Of a stretch of 64,000 bases of DNA, positions 41,910-50,431 are shown in pieces. The stretch is from contig CAYOSF010000011.1 in NCBI GenBank assembly GCA_964406605.1, positions 97,550 through 161,549 of the forward strand, given 5' to 3'. The stretch is from CAYOSF01 sp964406605. GTDB lineage: Bacteria; Chloroflexota; Dehalococcoidia; DSTF01; RBG-16-68-14. Every line of letters starts with the position of its first letter. Positions within the stretch are counted from its first letter, which is position 1. The position numbers and the translations under genes are program-made. The notes under the pieces were generated by a model. The model had not been told where the DNA came from and made no database searches. It saw only the letters and a list, made by a program, of their open reading frames with translations.

Positions 41910-43700
41910 TTGCCCGTACCCCGACCTGAGTACCCCCGCCCCCAGTTTGTGCGCGAAAAGTGGCTGTGTCTCAACGGCCCCTGGCAGTTCGAGATCGACG
42001 CGTCCGATTCCGGCGTCGATCGCGGCCTGCTCGAACGACCCCTCGCCCAGGAGATTACGGTCCCGTTCTGCCCCGAATCGAAGCTGTCGGGCATCGGCAA
42101 TCAGGACTACCTGAACGCCGTCTGGTACCGGCGTGAGGTTCGAGTGCCCGAGGACTGGGAGTGCGACGTCGTGCTGCTCCACTTCCAGGCCGTAGACTAC
42201 GACGCCACGGTCTGGGTCGACGGAATCGAGGTCGGGCGCCACCGCGGCGGATTCACCCCGTTCACGATCGAGCTCGCGAAGGGCCCGGCTGACGTCTTCG
42301 ATCTCACGGTTCGGGCACGCGATACGCACACGGAGCCCCAACCGCGCGGCAAGCAGGCGATGACCTTCAGATGGCAGGGCGCCATCTACTGCCGCACCAC
42401 GGGCATCTGGCAGACCGTGTGGCTCGAGCCGGCTTTCTGCACCCGGCTCGAGCGGCCGCGCGTGACACCCGACGTCGGCGCCGGCCGTTTCCAGCTCGAG
42501 CAACCGGTCGTGCGGGGCCTGCCCGGGATGACGGTCTCGGCGAAACTGACGAGCGACGGTGCCGTCGTGGCGGAGAGCTCGGTGACCACCGACTACGACC
42601 TGACGCCCTCCCTGAGCCTGGACGTCCCGGAGGCGCAGCGGCGGCTCTGGTCGCCGCGCGACCCTCACCTCTGCGACCTGGAGATCGTGCTGTCCGAAGG
42701 CGGCCGGATCGTGGATCGGGCGACCAGCTACGCCGGGCTCCGCTCGGTGGGGATCGATGGCAAGGCCATCACCCTCAACGGCGAGCGCGTGTTCCAACGA
42801 CTGGTCCTCGACCAAGGGTACTACCCCGACGGAATCCTGACCGCGCCCACCGATGCGGCGCTGATGCAGGACATCCAGCTCAGCCGGGCCGCGGGCTTCA
42901 ACGGCGCGCGCCTGCACCAGAAGGTGTTCGAGGAGCGGTTTCTGTACCACGCCGATCGGCTCGGGTACCTCGTCTGGGGTGAGTTCGCGGACTGGGGGTG
43001 TCGCGGCTTCGGTCCCGGGGGAGGCGAGCACCAGAAACCCGGGCCCGACTACATCACGCAGTGGCTGGAAGTGCTCCACCGCGACTACTCCCACCCCGCG
43101 ATCGTGGGCTGGTGTCCGCTCAACGAGACGTGGCAGGGCATCAGCGATCGCATCACCGTGCTCGACGATGTCACGCGGGGGATGTTCCTCGCGACCAAGG
43201 CCATGGACGCGACCCGGCCGGTGCTCGATGCTTCCGGCTATTCCCACCGGGTCCCGGAGGCCGATGTCTATGATTCGCATGACTACACGCAGGATGTCGA
43301 GCAGTTTCGCGCGCGCCACGCCAACGCGCGCCACGGCGCCCCCCTGATCAACGAGCGGGCCCGCCCTGTCGGTCCGCCGCTCCAGTTGTCCATCCCGTAT
43401 CGCGGCCAGCCGTTCTTCGTGAGCGAGTTCGGCGGGATCTGGTGGAACCCCGACCTCGCCGAAGGCGAGGAGTCCTGGGGCTACGGGGACCGCCCCAAGA
43501 CGCTCGAGGAGTTCTACGAGCGGTTCGAGGGCCTGTGCCGCGTGTTGCTCGACGACCCCAGCATGTTCGGCTACTGCTACACCCAACTCACCGATGTGTT
43601 CCAGGAGCAGAACGGGATCTACAAGTTCGATCGCACGCCGAAGTTCGACGTGCAACGTCTGCGCGAGATCCAGACCGCACCCGCCGCGATCGAGGGCTAG
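41910..43700 (+). CDS. Glycoside hydrolase family 2 protein
   Basis: 596 residues from TTG 41910, with CCAGGAG 9 bases upstream. The sugar-binding domain is at about 15-170 (LNGPWQFEID, YRREVRVPEDW, AVDYDATVWVDGIEVGRHRGGFTPF). A short immunoglobulin-like domain precedes the TIM barrel. The acid/base Glu is in CPLNETWQG (about residue 410) and the nucleophile Glu in FVSEFGG (about 510). Family 2 covers beta-galactosidase, glucuronidase and mannosidase; the specificity is not clear. There is no signal peptide, so it is cytoplasmic. DUF2804 follows on the same strand. Confidence 0.88.
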   Translation: MPVPRPEYPRPQFVREKWLCLNGPWQFEIDASDSGVDRGLLERPLAQEITVPFCPESKLSGIGNQDYLNAVWYRREVRVPEDWECDVVLLHFQAVDYDATVWVDGIEVGRHRGGFTPFTIELAKGPADVFDLTVRARDTHTEPQPRGKQAMTFRWQGAIYCRTTGIWQTVWLEPAFCTRLERPRVTPDVGAGRFQLEQPVVRGLPGMTVSAKLTSDGAVVAESSVTTDYDLTPSLSLDVPEAQRRLWSPRDPHLCDLEIVLSEGGRIVDRATSYAGLRSVGIDGKAITLNGERVFQRLVLDQGYYPDGILTAPTDAALMQDIQLSRAAGFNGARLHQKVFEERFLYHADRLGYLVWGEFADWGCRGFGPGGGEHQKPGPDYITQWLEVLHRDYSHPAIVGWCPLNETWQGISDRITVLDDVTRGMFLATKAMDATRPVLDASGYSHRVPEADVYDSHDYTQDVEQFRARHANARHGAPLINERARPVGPPLQLSIPYRGQPFFVSEFGGIWWNPDLAEGEESWGYGDRPKTLEEFYERFEGLCRVLLDDPSMFGYCYTQLTDVFQEQNGIYKFDRTPKFDVQRLREIQTAPAAIEG

Positions 43701-43786
43701 AAGTCCGGAGTTGGGCTCGCCCTCGGGAACGAACTGGCGGCGATCCCCAGGATCTCGCGGTGGGACGCCGCCCAACGCTAAGCTGT

Positions 43787-44818
43787 ATGTTCAGGAGGCA
43801 GACCGAGCTGATAGAGATCACCGCTCCAGGCACCCTCCTCGACGAACGGGGCGAATTAGCGCACCCCGGGTGGGCCCGCCGGGCGTTGCTTGACTGCAAT
43901 CTGGAGAACGTCCGGTCCCTGCCCCTGCGTCTCAAGCGTTGGGACTACTACGCGGTCACCACACCGGAGTGTTTCTTCTCCGCCACGCTGGCCCACCTGG
44001 GATACGTCGGCTCCGTCTTCGTCTACATCCTGGACTTCGCCACACGCGAGCTGGTTGAGGAAAACCTGCTGGTGCCGCTGGGGCGGGGAATCCACCTCGC
44101 CCGCAACAGCGACGCGGGCGAGAGCTGGTTCGACAACGGCCGCGTGCGTCTGGCCTTCGAGCTTGGGGACGAAACCCGGCGAGTGCAGGTGCGCTGGCCG
44201 GACTTCGACTCCGGCCGGGGGATCGCCGCCGACTTCACGCTCCGCTGCTCCCCCCAGCACGAATCCGTTGTCACGATGACGTACATGGGAAGGCGTCGTT
44301 TCTTCTACACGCGGAAGATGAACTGCCTCCCCGCCGAAGGATGGATCGAACACCGCGGCGCCCGAATCGAAGTCCTGCCGGCCCGCTGCCTCGGCACTGT
44401 GGACTGGGGACGCGGCGTGTGGCCGTACCGAACCACCTGGATCTGGGGCAGCGCCTCCACCTTCCTCGAGAACGGGCAGACGGCGGGCTTCAACATGGGC
44501 GCCGGCTTCGGCGATGCCCGTGCCCCGGATAACGCCGTCATCCTGGACGGACGCGTCCACAAGCTCGACCAGATCGAATATCAGTACGATCGCCAAGCTC
44601 TCACGCGCCCCTGGCGGATGGAGTCCGACGATGGGCGCCTCAATCTTGAGTTCGCGCCCTTCAAGGAGCGCGTGGCGCGCAGCAACCTCCTGCTCGTCAA
44701 GAGCGAGGTCCATCAGGTCTTCGGCCGGTACAGCGGGACGTTCACGACGGACGGCGGCCAATCGGTGACTCTGCGCGATGTGGTCGGTTTCATCGAGGAA
44801 CACCAGGCCCGCTGGTAG
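43787..44818 (+). CDS. DUF2804-family protein
   Basis: 343 residues from ATG 43787. The typical N-terminus is LIEITAPGTLLDERGELAHP then GWARRALLDCN, and the core is LKRWDYYAV.., KMNCLPAEGWIEH and LGTVDWGRGVWPYRTTWIWGSAS. The protein is a lipocalin-like two-barrel fold by family description; its function is unknown. It starts 86 bases after the GH2 gene and may be in the same transcript. The 200 bases between its stop and the convergent flavoprotein gene contain no gene I can see. Confidence 0.85.
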   Translation: MFRRQTELIEITAPGTLLDERGELAHPGWARRALLDCNLENVRSLPLRLKRWDYYAVTTPECFFSATLAHLGYVGSVFVYILDFATRELVEENLLVPLGRGIHLARNSDAGESWFDNGRVRLAFELGDETRRVQVRWPDFDSGRGIAADFTLRCSPQHESVVTMTYMGRRRFFYTRKMNCLPAEGWIEHRGARIEVLPARCLGTVDWGRGVWPYRTTWIWGSASTFLENGQTAGFNMGAGFGDARAPDNAVILDGRVHKLDQIEYQYDRQALTRPWRMESDDGRLNLEFAPFKERVARSNLLLVKSEVHQVFGRYSGTFTTDGGQSVTLRDVVGFIEEHQARW

Positions 44819-45019
44819 CGGGACCGCGGAGGTCGTACCATCTGCATGCGCTCCTCGCCGACAACGCGGCGCGCTGTTCACGCCACAGACAGACCTGCAA
44901 ACCAGCGCCAGGCTGCACACCCGTGAGGCAAAGGCGAACTCCCCGGATACCCTCTAGGTGATCTGGTCCAGGAGTCCCCTCAGGTCCGAGCGAACAGCTT
45001 GACCCAGCCTGCGCCTGCG

Positions 45020-46174
45020 TCAATCCCACAGCGCTAACAGCGTCCGCTCCAAGTCTTCCTTCTCTCGCCGGAACTGCTCGGACGGCGGCTCCATGGTCAC
45101 CCTGGGAGCCGGTATGCCGTAGAAATTCCCCGAGCCGTATGCGGCCATGCCGTCGCCCACTTCGATATGGCAGAAGCCGTGACCCTTGTATTGGGTTGCC
45201 TTGTCCTCGCCTCTGATCTTCGCCGCTATGTTCTCGGCTACCGCGCGAGCCTGTCCGTCGGCAAACACCCCGGACTTGGGAAGAAACATGCCATTGGCCA
45301 GCCTGACGGCTGTCACGTCGCCGATGGCAAACACGCCTGGGTAGTGGGTCTGCAGGGTCGTCTGGTCAACGGGCACCCAGCCCGAGGCGTCCACGAGCCC
45401 ACTGTCCCGCACCACCCGCGGAGCAGTGTGCGGTGGCACGCCCACCAGGAGATCGAACGACGTCTCGCCCAGCTCGAAGAGAATCTTCCTTGGGGCGGCC
45501 TCTATCTTCAAGGGGATGTGCTCCCAGTGAAGCTCAATGCCCCGCTCCTCAAGCATCCTGACCAGGGCAGGTCCAACGTTCGGCCCCGCAACGAGCATCG
45601 GCTGGTTCTCCGGCGTGTAGAGCGCTATCTCTGTCCGTTCCCGCACGTGCCGTTCGCGAAGAACCCACTCAATGAGGAAAGCCGCTTCGTAGGGGGCGGA
45701 CGGGCAGGAGAAGGGGGTCCTCGTGACAAGGACAACGATACGGCCGCCGCCGAAATCGTCGAGCTCGCGCCGGATGCGCAGCGCGCCATCCACGTCGTAC
45801 AGGTTGAGCGCGGACTCCGCGAAGCCCGGCACCGCCTGGGGACTCAGCTCGGCGCCGAGCGCTATCACGAGATAGTCCCCTTGCAGCGTGCCGGCCGCGG
45901 TCTGCACGGTCTTCGTGGTGGGGTCTATCGCCTCGATGTCCGCGTGGACCACGTTTATCCCCCTACTCGCCAGCCTTGATAGCTCGCGCTCGCCCTGCGC
46001 CGGATCCTTCCTCTCGCCCGTCATCACCCACAGCTTGGACAGGCATGCTGAGAAGGCCTTCTTTCTCTCCACCATCACTATGTTGTGCTCCGGCGACGAC
46101 AGCCTTCGCAGGTGGCTGGCCACTGTCAGGCCACCGATGCCGCCGCCAAGAACAAGTACCGTCTTCGTGCTCAT
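45020..46174 (-). CDS. FAD-dependent NAD(P)/sulfide:quinone-oxidoreductase-like flavoprotein
   Basis: 384 residues. The FAD-binding VLVLGGGIGGLTVASHLRR is at the N-terminus, and the second dinucleotide region is near 150. PFSCPSAPYEAAFLIEW and GHGFCHIEVGDG carry the cysteines seen in SQR/flavocytochrome-c relatives, while TFYPGVFAIGD-like HYPGVFAIGDVTAV binds FAD. It probably oxidises a reduced sulfur species or works as a type II dehydrogenase at the membrane. It lies next to a DsrE-like gene (10 bases apart on the same strand), which supports a sulfur-trafficking role. Confidence 0.85.
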   Translation of the reverse strand: MSTKTVLVLGGGIGGLTVASHLRRLSSPEHNIVMVERKKAFSACLSKLWVMTGERKDPAQGERELSRLASRGINVVHADIEAIDPTTKTVQTAAGTLQGDYLVIALGAELSPQAVPGFAESALNLYDVDGALRIRRELDDFGGGRIVVLVTRTPFSCPSAPYEAAFLIEWVLRERHVRERTEIALYTPENQPMLVAGPNVGPALVRMLEERGIELHWEHIPLKIEAAPRKILFELGETSFDLLVGVPPHTAPRVVRDSGLVDASGWVPVDQTTLQTHYPGVFAIGDVTAVRLANGMFLPKSGVFADGQARAVAENIAAKIRGEDKATQYKGHGFCHIEVGDGMAAYGSGNFYGIPAPRVTMEPPSEQFRREKEDLERTLLALWD

Positions 46175-46184
46175 GTTCGCCTCC

Positions 46185-46508
46185 TTAACCGAAGCTGACG
46201 ACTCGGTCAGCCTCTTCTGTGAGGCGCGCCAAGTCGTCCATGGTGGACATGGGGCAGACTGCGCTCGCGGCCATCTGACGGAGATTCAGGCAGGTGCCGC
46301 AGCTTAGCGCGACGCCCCCCAGCTCATCGAAGCGGAGTAGTAGCGTCTGGACGTCGAATCGTTCGTCCCCGATGTTCTCAATGTCGACTGCCGGCCCCAA
46401 AAGGAAGACGCTCACCTCATGGCCCCGCGAGAGGGCGGCAGAACCAAAGCGGAACGCATTCCATACCGTCTCCGTTTCCGTGGTGTTGATGATCAGGAGG
46501 TACGTCAT
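46185..46508 (-). CDS. DsrE-family sulfur-relay-like protein
   Basis: 107 residues from ATG 46508. I preferred this internal start because MTYLLIINTTETETVWNAFR is the family N-terminus and GAGAGGAGCGG precedes it. Conserved HEVSVFLLGPAV and the cysteine loop GVALSCGTCLNLRQMAASAV follow, then CPMSTMDDLARL. DsrE-like proteins carry persulfide sulfur on such cysteines. It is upstream of, and probably co-transcribed with, the SQR-like flavoprotein. Confidence 0.88.
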   Translation of the reverse strand: MTYLLIINTTETETVWNAFRFGSAALSRGHEVSVFLLGPAVDIENIGDERFDVQTLLLRFDELGGVALSCGTCLNLRQMAASAVCPMSTMDDLARLTEEADRVVSFG

Positions 46509-46551
46509 GAACCGCTCCTCTCTCGACGCATGCCCCACCGTTGCGCCTCTG

Positions 46552-46803
46552 CTAGTCTATGTCCCGCCGTATCCGGTTGAACTCGTCCCTGTTGATCTCG
46601 CCGCGGGCGTAGCGCTCCTTGGCGATGTCGAGCGCAGTCTTCCTTTCGCGACGGGTACCTGTGATCTCACGGACCGCCCACACGGCGACGCCAATCACGG
46701 CCGCCCAGAGCACAAGCATCCCGATCATTGCGATGGGCATGATCACCCACCAGCCACCGGGCCAGCCGTAATGGTCGTCCTCTGCCGAGCCGCTCAGTTC
46801 CAC
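46552..46803 (-). CDS. SHOCT-domain small membrane protein
   Basis: 83 residues: one membrane helix (residues about 18-45, MPIAMIGMLVLWAAVIGVAVWAV) and a C-terminal SHOCT motif ALDIAKERYARGEINRDEFN. SHOCT is a short domain found at the end of many bacterial proteins and is thought to mediate oligomerisation. It is 43 bases upstream of the DsrE gene on the same strand and probably in the same operon. Confidence 0.85.
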   Translation of the reverse strand: MELSGSAEDDHYGWPGGWWVIMPIAMIGMLVLWAAVIGVAVWAVREITGTRRERKTALDIAKERYARGEINRDEFNRIRRDID

Positions 46804-46821
46804 GGTGCGATCAGCACTTAT

Positions 46822-46935
46822 TCACCCGAAATCGCCGTTTTGAGGAGCTATGGGCGCCTCAGCAGCTTCGCCCTGCATGGCCATCGGCGCCCCTGCCGCC
46901 AGGAGCAGGATCAGAGGAACAGCAAGCCCGCCCAT
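46822..46935 (-). CDS. Possible very short secreted peptide
   Basis: 37 codons: GGLAVPLILLLAAGAPMAMQ after Met resembles a signal peptide, followed by a 17-residue tail ending NGDFG. It sits in line with neighbouring minus-strand genes (12 bases after the methyltransferase stop, 18 bases before the SHOCT gene), so it fits an operon gap well. It is too short for family assignment. Confidence 0.4.
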   Translation of the reverse strand: MGGLAVPLILLLAAGAPMAMQGEAAEAPIAPQNGDFG

Positions 46936-46946
46936 GGTTGCGCTCT

Positions 46947-47657
46947 TCACGGCTTTGCCCTGCTCTCAGGAGCCCGACCCGGCTCGGGTATGGCCACGCC
47001 CTTGATGTGCGGCCGCGTGAAGACCATGGGCGGCAGCGGCGGCTCGGGCTTCAGCCATTCCAGCTGCTGGATTGCGAATCCAGCCTCCTGGATGGACCAG
47101 GCGATATCCCGGTTGGGGTGGCAGCCGGCGCTCACCCACCTCCACAGAGGCGTGACTAGGCTCTGCCAGAATGCACCGAAGGCGTGCGCGAAGCGCACGT
47201 GCTCGTAGAAGCGGAGCTCTCCTCCAGGCTTCAGCACGCGCCGTACTTCAGCAAGCGCTCTGGCGGGGTCTCCGACTGTGCACAGCACTAAGACGCTCAC
47301 GACCGTGTCGAAGGAGGCGTCGCCGAAGGGGAGTTCCTCGGCAGCGGCCTGCTTCAGCTCGATGAGGTGGCCGATCTCCTGGGCCCGCTGCTCGGCCCTG
47401 CGCAGCATGAAGGGATCAGGGTCCGCAGCAACCAACGCCTCGACGTGTTCGCCGTAGTAGGGGAAGCTCGCGCCGGTGCCGGCACCGATCTCGAGTACCG
47501 ACCCCCTGGCGCCTCCCACGATCTCCTCCCGGACCCTGCCCAGGTACGACTTCTCGGCACCGGCCATCATGCGGTCGTAGGTGGCCGCAAACCACTTGTG
47601 GCCCTTCATCGTTCCTGCAGGCGACTGCGTCAGAATGTCAGACCTCCGAGGTTTCAT
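46947..47657 (-). CDS. Class I SAM-dependent methyltransferase
   Basis: 236 residues. Motif I is SVLEIGAGTGASFPYYG (about 53-69), motif II is VAADPDPFML, then ELPFGDASFDTVVSVLVLCTV and EVRRVLKPGGELRFYEHVRF. This is the UbiE/METTL7-like group. The C-terminal RDIAWSIQEAGFAIQQLEWL is typical of small-thiol or lipid methyltransferases of that group; the substrate is unknown. It precedes the SHOCT/DsrE/SQR genes on the same strand. Start ATG 47657 is preceded by GGAGAGAG. Confidence 0.87.
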   Translation of the reverse strand: MKPRRSDILTQSPAGTMKGHKWFAATYDRMMAGAEKSYLGRVREEIVGGARGSVLEIGAGTGASFPYYGEHVEALVAADPDPFMLRRAEQRAQEIGHLIELKQAAAEELPFGDASFDTVVSVLVLCTVGDPARALAEVRRVLKPGGELRFYEHVRFAHAFGAFWQSLVTPLWRWVSAGCHPNRDIAWSIQEAGFAIQQLEWLKPEPPLPPMVFTRPHIKGVAIPEPGRAPESRAKP

Positions 47658-47783
47658 GAACTCTCTCCTGTCCTGCTGCGGCCCCTCGTCCGCACCGATA
47701 TGTGCCCGCCTGGGTCACCGCCGCCATGCCTGTATCCACTCCTCTCGATCGCCGTTGACTCCCGCGCTCGTGGGCCACCGGTG

Positions 47784-48848
47784 CTACTCGACAGCGACTT
47801 GGGCTTGCTCATCGTCGCTGATGAACTCGCCGATGACCGCCGCCGGAACGCCGGCCGCCACGAGGCCCTGCACCAGGCGCGCCTCCCGCTCAGGCCTTAC
47901 CGCGATGAGCAGGCCCCCGGAGGTCTGCGCGTCGCACAGAACCAACTGGTCTTCCCGGCGCACAGTGCTCCCCCACTGGATCTGGCCCCGGAGGAATCGA
48001 TGGTTGTTGTGCGTGCCTTCCGGGGCCACGTTCTCTTCGATCAGGCTCCACGTGGCGGGCAGCACCGGTACGTCGGACAGGGCGACGCGCGCCCCCAGGC
48101 CGCTGGCCCGGGCCATCTCTCGGAGATGCCCCAGGAGGCCAAAGCCGGTCACGTCTGTACACGCGTCGACACCTACTTCCGTCATCACCTCCGATGCCGT
48201 TCGGTTCAGGACCGACATGACCGCTACCGCCTGCGCGGCGGTGTCGCCGTCTACCAGGCCCTGGTCGATGCCCGTGGTGATGATCCCCAATCCCAGGGGC
48301 TTCGTGAGCACGAGCCGGTCGCCCGGTTGCGCTCCGGAATTCGTCACGACGCGATCGGGGTCAACCAGGCCTAGGGCGCAGAGCCCGTACTTGGGCTCGT
48401 GGTCGTCGATGGAGTGCCCGCCCAGTATGCTGATCCCGGCCTCGGCCGCCTTGTCGCTGCCTCCTCGCAGGATTTCCCCCAGGAGGCTCAAGGGCAGGCT
48501 TCTCGCGGGAAAGCCGACGACGTTCAGGGCGAACAGCGGGCGGGCGCCTTTGGCATAGATGTCGCTCAGAGAGTTGGCCGCGGCGATAGCACCGAAGCTG
48601 TAGCCGTCGTCGACGATGGGAGTGATGAAGTCGATGCTGGCAACAAGGGCGTTACGGCCAGACAGACGGTAGGCGGCCGCATCCTCAGAACCGTCCGCGG
48701 AGAGAAGGACGTTCGGGTCGGCAATCGGGGGCAGGAAGCGCAGAACCTGCGCCAGGTCCTCAGGAGCTATCTTGCAGGCTCACCCGGCGCCGTGGGAGAA
48801 GGAGGTGAGCTTGAACTTTGAGTACGGTGAAGGCGCTTCATCCATCAT
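47784..48848 (-). CDS. selD: Selenide, water dikinase; selenoprotein with in-frame UGA (Sec23)
   Basis: Reading TGA at 48782-48780 as selenocysteine joins two frames into a 354-residue SelD. The N-terminus is SKFKLTSFSHGAG-U-ACKIA, where E. coli SelD has SHGAGCGCK, so Sec occupies the catalytic Cys17 position and the next Lys is kept. After it, SIDFITPIVDDGYSFGAIAA, NSLSDIYAKGARPLFALNVV, LGGHSIDDHEPKYG and TGFGLLGHL follow the family. ATG 48848 has GAGGAG 9-10 bases upstream. SelD makes selenophosphate from selenide and ATP. The gene is divergent from a LysR gene across 96 bases. Confidence 0.93.
48744..48782 (-). promoter_or_regulatory. Candidate bacterial SECIS element in selD
   Basis: From the Sec codon (48782-48780), 21 bases lead to a stem GACCTG (48758-48753), loop GCG, and CAGGTT (48749-48744), five Watson-Crick pairs and one G-U. 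The apical loop lies about 28 bases after UGA and contains G, as expected for SelB recognition. The short stem makes this a prediction. Confidence 0.55.
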
Positions 48849-48898
48849 TTCTGCGCTCCTCGCGCCTTGGGCTGCTTTCAGTGTAGGACCGTGCCATA

Positions 48899-48946
48899 TA
48901 TAATAGAAGTGCGAAGTTATAATCCCTCGGATAACAAAATCGTTAT
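48899..48946 (+). promoter_or_regulatory. Promoter and inverted repeats in front of the LysR gene
   Basis: TATAAT at 48899-48904 fits a -10 for the LysR gene. Downstream, GTTAT (48916-48920), ATAAC (48931-48935) and GTTAT (48942-48946) form two overlapping inverted repeats reaching the start codon, plausible LysR binding sites. The position could also affect divergent selD. Confidence 0.5.
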
Positions 48947-49853
48947 GCGATCTCCCGCCCGCGCCCTCAACTTCTACCACCTGGAAGTCTTCCACACGGT
49001 GGCTCGCCTCCTTAGCTTCTCTGGGGCAGCAGAGGAGCTCTACATCAGTCAGCCCGCCGTATCGAGGCACGTCAAAGAGCTGGAAAAGGCTCTGCGCGTG
49101 ACGCTGTTCGGCCGCGTGGGCAGACGGGTGCAACTGACCGACGCAGGAAGAGTTGTCTACGACTACGCCGCCCATGCCTTCGTTCTCACAGAGGAGCTGC
49201 GACGTGCTCTGGCAGAGCTGCAGGGGCCGGGACACGGGTATCTCCGGCTGGCCGCGACCTGCGTCCCAGCGACGTACCTCCTTCCCGGCGTCATCGCCGC
49301 GTTTCAGGAGCGCTACCCGGAGGTAGACCTGTCCGTCGTCGTTTCGGACAAGGCAACGGTCACCCGACATGTCCTGCAGCACCAGGTAGATCTGGCCGTT
49401 CTCGACAGCGCCGCGGTCCCGCCGGACGTGCACTGGCAGCCCTTCACCACTGTGTCCGTCGTGCTCGTGGCATCGCCGAAGCATCCCTTGGCCTCTCGAG
49501 GAGGAGCTGAGCCGACCGACTTGAGTCAGACGACCATGGTCCTGGAGCCGGAAGGTTCGGGCACGCGTGAGATCACGGAGAGCGAACTCGATAGGCTCGG
49601 CATCGAGCCCGCAAAGACGCTTGAGATCGGCAATATCGAGGCCATCAAACAGGCTGTCTCGGCGAACCTCGGCGTGGCCTTCCTCCCGCTGAACTGCGTG
49701 CAGGCGGATCTCGGACGGAGCGAACTGAAGCGCCTCGCACTTGAGGGGTTTGCCGCGGAGACGCAGGTAGGAATCATCTCTGCCAAGGGGCGCCGCCCGT
49801 CGGTCACGGCTCTTGCCTTTGTCGCGCTTCTACACAAGACAGCCGAGCCGTAG
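48945..49853 (+). CDS. LysR-family transcriptional regulator
   Basis: 302 residues from ATG 48945. The N-terminal helix-turn-helix is FYHLEVFHTVARLLSFSGAA then EELYISQPAVSRHVKELEKAL, and a periplasmic-binding-protein-like effector domain covers residues about 90-295. The CysB/CbbR-like N-terminus (LEVFHTVA..) is common in sulfur and carbon regulators. A longer frame from 48867 adds 26 residues upstream of the promoter-like sequence and is not needed. It is divergent from selD, so selD or selenium-related genes are possible targets; this is inference. Confidence 0.88.
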   Translation: MRSPARALNFYHLEVFHTVARLLSFSGAAEELYISQPAVSRHVKELEKALRVTLFGRVGRRVQLTDAGRVVYDYAAHAFVLTEELRRALAELQGPGHGYLRLAATCVPATYLLPGVIAAFQERYPEVDLSVVVSDKATVTRHVLQHQVDLAVLDSAAVPPDVHWQPFTTVSVVLVASPKHPLASRGGAEPTDLSQTTMVLEPEGSGTREITESELDRLGIEPAKTLEIGNIEAIKQAVSANLGVAFLPLNCVQADLGRSELKRLALEGFAAETQVGIISAKGRRPSVTALAFVALLHKTAEP

Positions 49854-50192
49854 CACAACTATGTGATGCATAAGGGCGCTCTCAAATCCCTGCCGATCAC
49901 CTACCCGGCCCGCTAGGCGCGGGGGCAAACCGGGCTGCATGTGGGGGACCCCGCATACGGTTGTTGCTGGTGTGCGGCGAAACCGGGCGACAACAGCCCG
50001 CCACACCTTGAACGCAGCCCTCCCGCCGACCGGGACTGGTGCACGCCGCAGGGCGGCACAGGGTCGCCAAGATGGCAACTTGTCCACACGCCGCGCCGAG
50101 TCGAATCCGATGGTCTGGAAAGCCCCAAGCTGGACCATCGGACATCGGTTGTTTTCGGCGGTCAAGACGGCGGGATTCGTATCTAGGTGAGG
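49854..50192 (+). other. Intergenic stretch with a hairpin
   Basis: No gene is recognisable. CCGATGGTC (50107-50115) and GACCATCGG (50133-50141) form a perfect 9-bp stem with a 17-base loop. It has no T-run and is not placed right after a gene. Confidence 0.35.
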
Positions 50193-50400
50193 GGTGAGGG
50201 CGGTGATCTTCGATATCGAGACGGGACTATCCCGCATCCTAAGCCGTAAAGTAGACCTGAACACCACCCGGTTCCTCAACCGCAGGTTGGGAACCGCGTG
50301 CAGGTGGAGGCGGAGATCCTGCCTGGTGCGCGGTCACGACGACCGCCCGGCCCACAAGCTGCCAGCGGCGCCCGCCATGCCGCCTGCCTCCGCCCCGTGC
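50193..50400 (+). pseudogene. Decayed MntA/HepT copy
   Basis: The frame VIFDIETGLSRILSRKVDLN then TTRFLNRRLG is a degenerate copy of the C-terminal half of the MntA gene at 53066 (FFDMEAELSSILRRRVDLNTPQFLSPRF). After a frameshift the DNA still matches GTGGAGGCGGAGATCCTG and continues into a remnant of the hepT start (CACGACGACCGCC...CACAAGCTG). The nucleotidyltransferase GS...SDxD motif is absent, so nothing functional remains. Confidence 0.72.
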
Positions 50401-50431
50401 TTGAGCGGCTCATGGCGGCGGGCCACGCCGC

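Noticed and set aside
46509..46538. Upstream start of the DsrE gene
   Set aside because: Met 46508 begins the conserved family N-terminus and has the better ribosome-binding site.
50107..50141. Rho-independent terminator
   Set aside because: The 9-bp stem has no T-run and does not follow any gene directly.
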